From Trebonia sp963737285 (lineage in GTDB: Bacteria > Actinomycetota > Actinomycetes > Streptosporangiales > Streptosporangiaceae), in assembly GCA_963737285.1 (NCBI GenBank), contig CAVTRT010000001.1, forward strand, positions 496,001 through 560,000: a DNA stretch of 64,000 bases, written 5' to 3'. This document shows, piece by piece, positions 52,906 through 61,248 of this stretch. The position numbers and the translations under genes were made by a program. The number at the start of each line of letters is the position of its first letter. The first letter of the stretch is position 1. Under the pieces are notes generated by a model that saw only the letters and a list, made by a program, of their open reading frames with translations, was not told the DNA's origin and made no database searches.

Positions 52906-55449
52906 ATGCCGTCGTCCGCTCCCTCGCCGACACCGCAAGCACCCCAGCAGCCCCAGCAGCCCCAGCAGCCCCAGCAGCCCCAGCAGCCCCAGCAGCCCCA
53001 GCAGCCCCAGCAGCCCCAGCAGCCCCAGCAGCCCCAGCAGCCCCAGCAGCCCCAGCAGCCCCAGCAGCCCCAGCAGCCCCAGCAGCCGCAGTCCCGGCAG
53101 CCGAAAGAGGTAGCCATCCTCGACGGCGTGCTGGAGCGGGTGACGTTCAGCAATCCGGAGACCGGGTACACGATCGCGCGGATCGCGCCGGACCGGGGGA
53201 CGGGGCGCGGGCCAGTCAGCGCCGACACCGAGCTCGTCACCGCGGTCGGCCCACTGCTCGGCGCGCAGATCGGCGAGTCCCTGCGACTGCGCGGAAGATG
53301 GACTTCCCATGTCAAGTACGGGCGGCAGTTCGAGGTCCACTCCTACACCACGGTCCTGCCCGCAACCGAGCAAGGCATCAGGCGATACCTGGGGTCGGGC
53401 CTGATCAAGGGCATCGGCCCCGTCATGGCCGAACGCATGGTCGGCCACTTCGGCCTCGACATCATGCACATCATCGACGACGAACCCGACCGGCTGATCG
53501 AGGTCCCCGGCCTCGGCCCGAAACGCTCCAGCCGCATCAAGGACGCCTGGGCGGAGCAGAAGGCGATCAAGGAGGTCATGATCTTCCTGCAGGGCGTCGG
53601 CGTCTCCACGTCCCTCGCAGTGAAGATCTACAAGAAATACGGCGACAAATCGGTCGATACCGTCCAGCAGCAGCCCTACAAGCTGGCTGCGGACATCTGG
53701 GGCATCGGCTTCAAGACGGCCGACACGATCGCCGCGTCAGTCGGCATCGCCAAGGATAGCCCCGAGCGCATCAAGGCAGGCCTCGCCTACACCCTGTCCG
53801 AGGCAGCCGATGACGGCCACTGCTACCTCCCGGAGCATGCCCTGGTCACTGATGCCGCCAAGATCCTCGAAGTCCCCGTAGACCAGATCGCGCCGCTCAT
53901 CCCCGACCTGGCCGCCGAGGAGCTCGCTGTCCGCGATGAGATCCCGGTCCCCGGTGCCCCAGCCACCGGGCCACTGCAGGCCGTCTACCTTCCTCCTTTC
54001 TTTCATTCCGAACGATCCCTGGCGTCTGCCCTCCGCCACCTCCTGGCTGGCGGCGCGGACCGCCTGTCGGCCTTTCAGACCGTGGACTGGGAGAAGGCCC
54101 TCGGCTGGCTCAAGACCAGGACTGGCACGGACCTCGCCCCCGAGCAGGCAGAGGCGGTGAAGCTGGCGCTGACGCGGAAGGTCGCGGTGCTGACTGGCGG
54201 GCCTGGCTGCGGGAAGAGCTTCACCGTCCGCTCAGTGGTCGAGCTGGCGAAGGCACGCAGGGCAAAGATTGTCCTGGCCGCGCCGACCGGCCGTGCCGCC
54301 AAGCGCCTCGCCGAGCTGACCGGTCACGAGGCCGCGACCATCCACCGGCTGCTGAAGCTTCAGCCCGGCGGCGACCCAGCGTTCGATGCGGCAAACCCAC
54401 TCGACGCGGACCTGGTCGTGATCGACGAGACGTCAATGGTCGACGTGATCCTGGCGAACAAGCTGGTCAAGGCCGTCGCGCCGGGTGCGCACCTGCTGCT
54501 GGTCGGCGACGTGGACCAGCTGCCCTCGGTCGGCGCGGGCGAGGTGCTGAGGGACATGATCGGGTCGCAGACTCTCCCGGTCGTTCGGTTGACGAAGATC
54601 TTCAGGCAGGCGCAGCAGTCAGGAATCGTCGTGAACGCCCACAGGGTCAACGTGGGGCGTCCGCCCGCCCTGACCGAGTTCCCCGACTTCTTCTGGTTCA
54701 ACTGCGACGAGACGGAGGCGACTGCGGAGCTCGTGGCGGATATTGTCGCGCGGCGGATCCCGGCGAAGTTCAGCCTCGACCCGCGGCGCGACGTGCAGGT
54801 GCTGTGCCCGATGCACCGTGGCCCGGCCGGAGCGGGGAGCCTGAACATGCTCCTGCAGGAGGCGCTCACCCCCTACCGGGAAGGCGCGCCGGAGCGGCGG
54901 TATGGCGGTCGGGTGTTCCGGGTCGGTGACAAGGTGACGCAGCTGCGGAACAACTACGACAAGGGCGCGGCCGGCGTGTTCAACGGCACGACCGGCGTGG
55001 TCACCGGCATGTCGCTCGAGGACCACGCCCTGACGGTACGGACGGACGAGGACGAGGAGATCTCCTACGACTTCGACGAGCTCGACGAACTGGCGCACGC
55101 GTACGCGGTGACGATCCACCGATCGCAGGGGTCTGAGTACCCGGCCGTCGTCATCCCGCTGACGACGAGCGCGTGGATGATGCTGCAGCGGAACCTGCTG
55201 TACACGGGCATCACCCGGGCCAAGAGGCTCGTCGTCCTAGTCGGCTCGCGGCGGGCGCTGGCGGCGGCTGTCCGCACCGCGGGCACCGGCCGCCGCCACA
55301 CCGCCCTCGCCCACCGCCTTCAGGCCTTAGAAACGCGACCAAGCTCGGTCTCGGCCGGGCGGCGGGCCGCGCCGCAGATGATGCGTAGCAGCGCAGTGCC
55401 GCCTTCGGCGAGAGAGCCGTCGTTGCGGATCACCTCGTCGATGCGGTGA
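52906..55449 (+). CDS. recD2: RecD2-type DNA helicase with Gln-Gln-Pro repeat
   Basis: A 5'-3' superfamily 1B helicase, 847 aa. After the start come 16 Gln-Gln-Pro units, then an OB-like domain (ILDGVLERVTFSNPETGYT), helix-hairpin-helix units (GIKGIGPVMAERMVGHFG, LIEVPGLGPKRSSRIKDAW) and the motor with Walker A GGPGCGKSFT (~431), VVIDETSMVD (~506), GDVDQLPSVGAGEVL and YAVTIHRSQGSEYPAVV. No recBC neighbours, as expected for RecD2. ATG 52906 has a weak ribosome site. The last ~43 codons lie antisense to phnN and are not helicase-like, so the true end may be near 55320. Confidence 0.9.
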   Translation: MPSSAPSPTPQAPQQPQQPQQPQQPQQPQQPQQPQQPQQPQQPQQPQQPQQPQQPQQPQQPQSRQPKEVAILDGVLERVTFSNPETGYTIARIAPDRGTGRGPVSADTELVTAVGPLLGAQIGESLRLRGRWTSHVKYGRQFEVHSYTTVLPATEQGIRRYLGSGLIKGIGPVMAERMVGHFGLDIMHIIDDEPDRLIEVPGLGPKRSSRIKDAWAEQKAIKEVMIFLQGVGVSTSLAVKIYKKYGDKSVDTVQQQPYKLAADIWGIGFKTADTIAASVGIAKDSPERIKAGLAYTLSEAADDGHCYLPEHALVTDAAKILEVPVDQIAPLIPDLAAEELAVRDEIPVPGAPATGPLQAVYLPPFFHSERSLASALRHLLAGGADRLSAFQTVDWEKALGWLKTRTGTDLAPEQAEAVKLALTRKVAVLTGGPGCGKSFTVRSVVELAKARRAKIVLAAPTGRAAKRLAELTGHEAATIHRLLKLQPGGDPAFDAANPLDADLVVIDETSMVDVILANKLVKAVAPGAHLLLVGDVDQLPSVGAGEVLRDMIGSQTLPVVRLTKIFRQAQQSGIVVNAHRVNVGRPPALTEFPDFFWFNCDETEATAELVADIVARRIPAKFSLDPRRDVQVLCPMHRGPAGAGSLNMLLQEALTPYREGAPERRYGGRVFRVGDKVTQLRNNYDKGAAGVFNGTTGVVTGMSLEDHALTVRTDEDEEISYDFDELDELAHAYAVTIHRSQGSEYPAVVIPLTTSAWMMLQRNLLYTGITRAKRLVVLVGSRRALAAAVRTAGTGRRHTALAHRLQALETRPSSVSAGRRAAPQMMRSSAVPPSAREPSLRITSSMR
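52945..53088 (+). repeat. 16-copy 9-bp repeat encoding (Gln-Gln-Pro)n
   Basis: The unit CAGCAGCCC is repeated from 52945 to 53088 with only the last base changed (CCG). The near-perfect identity points to recent slippage, and copy number probably varies between strains in multiples of 3 codons without breaking recD2. Confidence 0.93.
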
Positions 55450-55914
55450 CCCGGGGCCGGGTCAAGGCGGGCCAGGCGCTGCCCGATGCCGGGTTCGAGC
55501 TCGCGGCCGGCGCCCGCGCAACCGCTTCGCGCGCACCTCGTCCGCCGCGGTCACGCAAACCACGACCAGCCGCCGGTAGCGTGCGTCGAGTTGGTCGATC
55601 ACGGCGCGGGAGACGTTGGCAACGACGACTAGGCCGTCACGTACCTCGTCATCGACGGACGCCGGGATTCCGTACTGGAGCCCGTGCGCGTGCCAGGACA
55701 CGGCGAAGGCACCACGGCTGCTCGCCTGCGAGAACTGATCCCCGGTCATCGGGTCGTGGTCCTCGCCTGGTCCTGGCGGCCGGGTGATGGCGCGCCGGGG
55801 GAAGCGGGCGAGGGCGCCGGAGCGCTCGCGGGCGTACGACAGAAGGGCGTCCTTGCCGGCTCCGCTGGCGCCCACGACGGCGACGAAGGCGCCGGGGCCG
55901 ATCGGCTCGGTCAC
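55320..55914 (-). pseudogene. phnN: Ribose 1,5-bisphosphate kinase PhnN with one frameshift
   Basis: PhnN phosphorylates ribose 1,5-bisphosphate to PRPP at the end of the C-P lyase pathway. ATG 55914 gives Walker A VVGASGAGKDALL and FPRRAITRPPGPGEDHDPM, then runs out of homology after VRAKRL near 55535. The other frame continues ELEPGIGQRLARLDPAPG, HRIDEVIRNDGSLAEGG and TALLRIICGAARRPAE to a TGA at 55320. One extra base explains the break. Joined length is about 197 aa. The ATG overlaps the phnM stop; the 3' end overlaps recD2. Confidence 0.75.
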
Positions 55915-57083
55915 GAGACCCGTGCCCCCTGCCGGTACACGCCGCGGACGACTGGCACGCGCCGCCCGTGTGGGTGGCGCTCGGTGGCCGGCAGGTCGTG
56001 CGGACGCACCCGCACCAGGTCGGCACGCTTGCCGACCGCGATCTGGCCGCGGTCGTCGAGGCCGACCGCTCGCGCCGGGTTTCCGCTAATCAGCATCGCG
56101 CCGTCGCAGAGCCCGATCACGCCGTCGGCAGCCAGCTGGAACACGGCCTGCAGCGGGCTCGATGGCACGTAGTCGGAGGACAGGATGTGCAGCAGCCCAA
56201 GCCCAAGCAGATCGGTGGCGGCGACATTGCCCGACTGGCTCCCGCCACGGACGATGTTGGGGGCGCCCATGACGATGTGCTGGCCGTGCTTGTCGGCCGT
56301 GCTGGCGGCGAGCACGGTGGTCGGGAACTCGGAGATGCGCACGCCAAGGGCGACCGACTCGGCGACGTGGTCGGGCGTCGCGTCGTCGTGGGTGGCCAAG
56401 GTGATGCCGCGCTGCGATGCGAGTCCCGCGATCGCCCGGCGGTGGACGTCAGCGTAGCGGGCGGACTGCTCGACCAGGGGAGCGACAAAGGCGTCGAAGT
56501 CGGACTCTGTGACGTGCTCCTTGCCCATGTGGTAACGCTTGAACACCTCGATGTCGGCGAACTGCCGCTGGCCGGGGGTGTGGTCCATCAGCGAGACCAG
56601 CCGCACGTGCGGGTCGTCGGCGAACCCGTCGAACGCGTCGAGGCAGTCTTCGCACGATACCTCGCAGCGCACGTGGATCGCGTGATCGGCGCGCAGCAGG
56701 CCGGCGCCGGCTGCCAGTTCGATCGAGTCCGCCAGGAGCCGGGCGGCATGAATGGTGGCATCGCGCTTGCCAGGTCCAGAGCCGACGCGCACCGCGTCGA
56801 GCACGGTGGTCGCGCCGGCGGCCGCCAGTTGCGCGTCGCTGGCGAGCACGGCGGGCAGCGGTTCCCACTGCACGCCCGGGCGAGGGGTGAAGTGGTACTC
56901 CAGGTGGTCGGTGTGCAACTCGACCAGGCCAGGCAGCAGGTAGTCGCCGCCCAGGTCCTCGCCGCCCTTGCTGGGACCGGAGCTGATGTCGGCGATCAGG
57001 CCGTCGCGGATCAGGACCGAGCCGTGTGGGACCTGGTCCGTCAAGACGATGCGGGCGTTGCTGAGGACGGTTTCGCGGGTCAT
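55911..57083 (-). CDS. phnM: Alpha-D-ribose 1-methylphosphonate 5-triphosphate diphosphatase
   Basis: PhnM removes pyrophosphate from the ribose methylphosphonate triphosphate made by PhnGHIL. The 390-aa amidohydrolase has the metal site VELHTDHLEYH (residues about 53-63), ITLATHDDATPDHV, and ILSSDYVPSSPLQAVF. ATG 57083. It is coupled to the DUF1045 gene upstream and phnN downstream by 4-nt overlaps. Without phnGHIJ in this window it has no obvious substrate. Confidence 0.9.
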   Translation of the reverse strand: MTRETVLSNARIVLTDQVPHGSVLIRDGLIADISSGPSKGGEDLGGDYLLPGLVELHTDHLEYHFTPRPGVQWEPLPAVLASDAQLAAAGATTVLDAVRVGSGPGKRDATIHAARLLADSIELAAGAGLLRADHAIHVRCEVSCEDCLDAFDGFADDPHVRLVSLMDHTPGQRQFADIEVFKRYHMGKEHVTESDFDAFVAPLVEQSARYADVHRRAIAGLASQRGITLATHDDATPDHVAESVALGVRISEFPTTVLAASTADKHGQHIVMGAPNIVRGGSQSGNVAATDLLGLGLLHILSSDYVPSSPLQAVFQLAADGVIGLCDGAMLISGNPARAVGLDDRGQIAVGKRADLVRVRPHDLPATERHPHGRRVPVVRGVYRQGARVS

Positions 57084-57838
57084 CGCGCTCCTTCGCTGTC
57101 TGCCGGCTGCGCGGCACGCTGGTGTGCGGAGGCCGGCTGCAGGTGGTGCACCGCGTGCAGCGCGAATGGGGCACCAGGCTCGGCCTCCGTGAACAGGGCA
57201 AGCGCGTCGACGGGCACGTTGGCCCCGAGCAACGGGGCGAACCAGTCGCGCAGGACGCGCTCCACCTCGGGGCGCTGCTCGTCCGGGATCCGGTCGGTGA
57301 GGGTCAGGTGAATGCGGAACTCATCGAGCACGTAGGGATAGCCCCATGTCTTGAGCAGTTCCCGCTGGCGTGGCGTGAGCGAGGCTGGGTTACGGCGGGC
57401 AAGCTCGCCGTCGGTCGCCGGGGCTCGGAAGGCGTCGAAGCCTTTCACTGCCTCGTCGGCGAGTGCGTGCAGCCCCGGCGCATCCGCTCCGGGCACCAGG
57501 GCGAAGAAGCCGCCGAGGCGCGCGAGCGACAACTGGGGGATCTCCGCGCCGGCGCTGCCCGCCGCGAACCGCGCCACGGCGGCGTCGAGTTCCTCGAGCG
57601 TCCGCCCCTCGGCGAGGCGGAACGGCGGCTTGAGCGTGGCGTGGAAGCCGTAGCGGCGTGCGCTGGCGGTCATCGCGTCGATGGCCCCGCGTGTCCAGCC
57701 GACGGGAATTCCAGGCGTCACGGGGTCTCCTGAGGCGCTGCGGCCCAGCCATTGCTCTGCCCTCTCGCGGAGCAACAGGCTAACAGCGTCCGTCGATCCG
57801 GTGCCTGGCGCCGCGTAGATCGCGAACCGCCTGGTCAC
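57080..57838 (-). CDS. DUF1045 phosphonate-operon protein (2H phosphoesterase-like)
   Basis: The 252-aa product has two H-x-T/S motifs typical of 2H phosphoesterases: YGFHATLKPPFRLAEG and FRIHLTLTDRIPDEQ. Members of this family are encoded in phn operons and may act as a cyclic phosphodiesterase on phosphonate intermediates. Start GTG 57838, overlapping the phnL scrap by 4 nt (GTGA). Confidence 0.85.
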   Translation of the reverse strand: MTRRFAIYAAPGTGSTDAVSLLLRERAEQWLGRSASGDPVTPGIPVGWTRGAIDAMTASARRYGFHATLKPPFRLAEGRTLEELDAAVARFAAGSAGAEIPQLSLARLGGFFALVPGADAPGLHALADEAVKGFDAFRAPATDGELARRNPASLTPRQRELLKTWGYPYVLDEFRIHLTLTDRIPDEQRPEVERVLRDWFAPLLGANVPVDALALFTEAEPGAPFALHAVHHLQPASAHQRAAQPADSEGAR

Positions 57839-57933
57839 GCCGCTGCCCCCGCGGCTACGGCGAACATCTCGACCGCGACGGCGCGGTCGGCGACGGTGTC
57901 GCGCACGTCCACGTGGTGGAACGTACCGGGCAT
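57835..57933 (-). pseudogene. phnL: C-terminal scrap of PhnL (C-P lyase accessory ATPase)
   Basis: The last 32 codons before the DUF1045 start read MPGTFHHVDVRDTVADRAV, which resembles the G-I-F-H-D-x-x-V-R-x-x-V-A-D-R end of PhnL. Nothing upstream continues the ATPase, so the operon has lost its 5' part here. Confidence 0.5.
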
Positions 57934-58334
57934 GCGCATCCACCGCTGTCGTGCGGGGACGTCGCCCGGAGGCTTGGTTGGGGAAGTCTGTGGCACGTGC
58001 GCATCCTTCGTACAGTTGTCCAATGATCTAGACAACTTTGACGCTACCCTAAGACCTGCGAGGTCGACCACGTCGCGCTCGACGTCGGGCACGCGGATCT
58101 CGGATTGGACGGACAGCGGTACCGATGCCCCAAAGGCATGCCTGACCAGGTCGTTTTGTAAGTGCCAGTTACGGTGGCACTTTCTCAAAGATCTTGGCAT
58201 TCGGGCTCAAGCTGACCCGAGATGTCCTCCTTGATCAAATCGTTGCCTCTTGTGATGTAATTTGCTCCTAATTATCGGCGTGAACCTTGCATGATGATGA
58301 TGATGCTTGATTGCTCATCATGTTGGGAGAAGTT
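57934..58334. other. Breakpoint region upstream of the phn remnant
   Basis: No supported gene. It has two inverted repeats: AGTTGTC/GACAACT at 58014-58037 (spacer 10), of the GntR/PhnF-operator type (TTGTC...GACAA), and AAGTGCCA/TGGCACTT at 58158-58180 (spacer 7). The first may be the surviving operator of the phosphonate operon. A reverse frame is open across 57835-58200, but its codons outside the phnL scrap do not look protein-like. Confidence 0.4.
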
Positions 58335-60029
58335 ATGTTGCGTGCCAGTCTTGGCACCACGCTTACCCTCCTCGGGGCCCTCGGGATGACCGCGGCGGGA
58401 TCCCTTGCGGCGAACGCCAGCCCCGCTGGCGCCCCCGCCGACACCTTCACCGTTGTCTCGGCTGGGGCGACTGCCGGCAGCCCGGACCAGTTGACCGTAG
58501 TAGTGGACTCCTCTTCCACGATCGCCGGCCTCACGGCCCAGTTCATGGCTGGGGGCAGCGACGCGTACAACCAGGTCCTGACGGCGGGTGCGACGGCGGT
58601 TGACCCGACCGACCCGAGCCAGACCCAGAGCACCTGGACGGCGAACATCCCTGCGGGGTCGGCCGGCCTAGCGCTTGGCGACTACTCCATCACGCTGAAC
58701 GGCACCTTCACCGACTCCACCACCGCTACCTACAGCCAGGTCGCCCCCGAGCCGTTCGGCTTCCTCGCCACGTCGACGGTCACGCTACAAGCGGCCAACA
58801 CCAACCTCAGCTACCCCGACACCACGGCAGGACTATCGGGCACCGTCACCCTGACCAATCCTGATGGCACCGCCGACACGAACTACACCGGCATACTGGT
58901 GGACATCGCAGGCGACTCCGAGTCGCTGCCCGTTGCTAGCGACGGCACCTTCTCGGACCCGAACTTCGCGCCGTCGGCCAGCGAGACCGTCACCGCCCAG
59001 GCCGTCGGGGATGGGATCCAGGGCTCGCCGTCCGCTCCGGTCAGCCTCACCGTCACCAGCACCACGCCGACCTTGACGCTGAGGTCAAAGTCGGTCACCG
59101 AGAGCTACGGCAGGGCCGTCGCGATGACCGGGACGCTGACCTACAAGTCGGGATCCACCTCCAAGCCGGTTTCGGGCCAGGAGGTCTGGATCGGCCTTCA
59201 ATCGTCGGACTCGAGCAGCCCGCTGGAGACCACCAAGACCGCCGCCAACGGCACCTTCACCATCACGGTGCCGGCCGAGCAGAAGGCGGCCACGCTCTAC
59301 GTGGGGACGACCAGCCAAGACGACCTGACCGAAGTCGTGACGCCGGTGGCGGTCGACGTCGTCAACCCGACGGTTATCAACGGCTTCAAGGTCTCGCTTA
59401 GCCAGTACTGGCAGCTGAGCATAAGCGGGTGCCTCGGTTTCGACACCGGCAACAAGGCGCAGACGTTCTCCCGCACCACTGGGCTGATGGTGCAGTACGC
59501 GCCGTCGGCCACGGGACCGTGGAAGAACCTGCACGCGATTAACGGGAACGAGCCCGACACGCGCTGCGGTACCGGCGGCATCAAGTTCACCTACTCGGGC
59601 ATCGCGCCGGAGAACGTCGCGTACTACCGGGTCGTCTACGCCGGGAAGGCGGGTGCCACCAGCAACGCGGCGACGCACAGCATCGCCGTCCTGTCCTGGA
59701 GGTACGCCGACCGGATCACCAGCGCGAAGATCTCCCCGACCGTGGTGAACGCCGGCGGCAACCTGACCGTCAAGGGCACGCTGCAGTACTACTCCAGCAA
59801 GGCCTGGCACAACTACAGCGGCCAGACCATCTGGATCGACCTGCGCCCCAGTGGGGGCAGCACCTGGTACTGGATGGTCAAGGTCAAGACCAACTCCAAG
59901 GGCGCGTTCAGCGCGACCTTCAAGGACCCGGTCAGCGCGACCTGGCAGGCGGTGTTCGAGGGCAACAACAGCAACGGCGTCGGGCACCTGTCGGCCGGCT
60001 CCTCGGAAGTCTACGTCCGGCTCAAGTAG
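58335..60029 (+). CDS. Secreted protein with Ig-like beta-sandwich repeats
   Basis: The 564-aa product starts with a signal peptide (MLRASLGTTLTLLGALGM, cleavage near ANASPA) and consists of Thr/Ser/Gly-rich beta-sandwich domains; related units start TPTLTLRSKSVTESYG and ITSAKISPTVVNAGGNLTVK, similar to bacterial Ig-like domains. Two Cys (SGCLGFD, DTRCGTG) could form a disulfide. No anchor. ATG 58335 has GGGAGA at a normal distance. Function unknown; a surface or matrix adhesin is plausible. Confidence 0.75.
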   Translation: MLRASLGTTLTLLGALGMTAAGSLAANASPAGAPADTFTVVSAGATAGSPDQLTVVVDSSSTIAGLTAQFMAGGSDAYNQVLTAGATAVDPTDPSQTQSTWTANIPAGSAGLALGDYSITLNGTFTDSTTATYSQVAPEPFGFLATSTVTLQAANTNLSYPDTTAGLSGTVTLTNPDGTADTNYTGILVDIAGDSESLPVASDGTFSDPNFAPSASETVTAQAVGDGIQGSPSAPVSLTVTSTTPTLTLRSKSVTESYGRAVAMTGTLTYKSGSTSKPVSGQEVWIGLQSSDSSSPLETTKTAANGTFTITVPAEQKAATLYVGTTSQDDLTEVVTPVAVDVVNPTVINGFKVSLSQYWQLSISGCLGFDTGNKAQTFSRTTGLMVQYAPSATGPWKNLHAINGNEPDTRCGTGGIKFTYSGIAPENVAYYRVVYAGKAGATSNAATHSIAVLSWRYADRITSAKISPTVVNAGGNLTVKGTLQYYSSKAWHNYSGQTIWIDLRPSGGSTWYWMVKVKTNSKGAFSATFKDPVSATWQAVFEGNNSNGVGHLSAGSSEVYVRLK

Positions 60030-60058
60030 CCGGCGTAGCAGTCAGCACGGCATTATCT

Positions 60059-60100
60059 AGCAGGCCGGCCCGCCACGCGAGTGTGGCGGGCCGGCCTGCT
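60059..60100 (+). terminator. Strong hairpin terminator after the Ig-like protein gene
   Basis: A perfect 18-bp stem (60059-60076 with 60083-60100) with loop GCGAGT lies 30 bp after the stop and before the next gene. No U-tract. Confidence 0.8.
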
Positions 60101-60154
60101 GCGTGCCTGGCCTCGCGTGGCGCACCGCTTCTGGCCATGGCCTAGGCTGCCAGG

Positions 60155-61195
60155 ATGCCGAGAGCAATCGTGCTGGGCGGGAACGGGCAAGTGGGCGCTG
60201 CCGCCGCGCTCAAGCTGGCCTCCGCAGGCTGGCAGGTCACGTCGAGCGGACGGACGGCGGCCCGCTTCCCCCCGGAGCTGCGGGAAGCGGGCGTCGAGTT
60301 CATCGGGTCCGACCGCTATGCCGCCGAGGACCTCCGTCAGCTCCTTCACCCGGGCGCCGATGCCGTGATCGACTGTGTGGGATACACCGCAGCGCACGCC
60401 CGGATGCTCCTGCCTTTCCAGCAGGGCATCGGATCGCTGGTGTTCATCTCCAGCAAGGCCGTTTACGTCGATGGCCACGGACGCCATTCCAACTCCGATG
60501 AGCCGCCCGAGTTCGCCGCCCCGGTGACCGAGGAGCAGCCGACCATGGCGCCATCGGACATCGACTACAACTCGCGAGGGGGATACGGGGCCAACAAGGT
60601 GGCCGCGGAAAACGTCCTCCTGGACTCCGGGATGGCGGTCAGCGTCCTGCGGCCCTCGCGCATCCACGGCACTGGCGGCAAGCGGCCGCGCGAGTGGGTC
60701 CTCGTCAAGCGCGTGCTCGACGGCCGGCGGCACCTGCTGCTCGCGCGCGGCGGCCGCGGGGCCAACCACCCGACCGCAGCGGTCAACCTGGCCGCGCTCG
60801 TCGCGTTCTGCGCGGAGCGGCCGACGGCGCGGATCCTCAACAGCGCCGACCCCGACGCGCCAGACGGCCTCACGATCTCCAAGATCATCGCCGCGCACCT
60901 AGGTCACACGTGGACCGAGGTCCCGCTCGACGAGAGTGCACCGCGGGACCTCGGCGATCACCCGTGGAACACGCTGCCGCCCTTCGTCCTCGACACCTCC
61001 GCGGCGCAGCGGCTCGGGTTCGTCCCCGCGGGCAGCTACGCGGAAACGGTCAGGGCACAGGTCGACTGGCTCGTCCAGGCAGCGCGGTCCGGCGACCCCG
61101 CAGGGGTGCTGCCATCATCAGACGACCCTTACTTCCGGTCCTTCTTCGACTACGGCCGAGAGGATGCCTGGCTAGACGCGCGATCTGGCGGTTAG
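60155..61195 (+). CDS. NAD-dependent epimerase/dehydratase family protein
   Basis: The 346-aa short-chain dehydrogenase-like protein has the nucleotide-binding GGNGQVGAAAALKL (residues 8-21) and the catalytic YxxxK as YGANKVAAENVLL after VFISSKAVYVDG. The C-terminal part has RPSRIHGTGG and FVLDTSAAQRLGF, as in nucleotide-sugar epimerases. Substrate unknown. ATG 60155. Confidence 0.85.
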   Translation: MPRAIVLGGNGQVGAAAALKLASAGWQVTSSGRTAARFPPELREAGVEFIGSDRYAAEDLRQLLHPGADAVIDCVGYTAAHARMLLPFQQGIGSLVFISSKAVYVDGHGRHSNSDEPPEFAAPVTEEQPTMAPSDIDYNSRGGYGANKVAAENVLLDSGMAVSVLRPSRIHGTGGKRPREWVLVKRVLDGRRHLLLARGGRGANHPTAAVNLAALVAFCAERPTARILNSADPDAPDGLTISKIIAAHLGHTWTEVPLDESAPRDLGDHPWNTLPPFVLDTSAAQRLGFVPAGSYAETVRAQVDWLVQAARSGDPAGVLPSSDDPYFRSFFDYGREDAWLDARSGG

Positions 61196-61248
61196 CCAGG
61201 GGCCCTGCCAGCCACAACGATAACGCCATCAGCCCTGCCCGACATGAC

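Noticed and set aside
57934..58200. Upstream extension of the PhnL-like frame
   Set aside because: The sequence before MPGTFHH has no ATPase motifs and an atypical composition, so only the last 32 codons are called.
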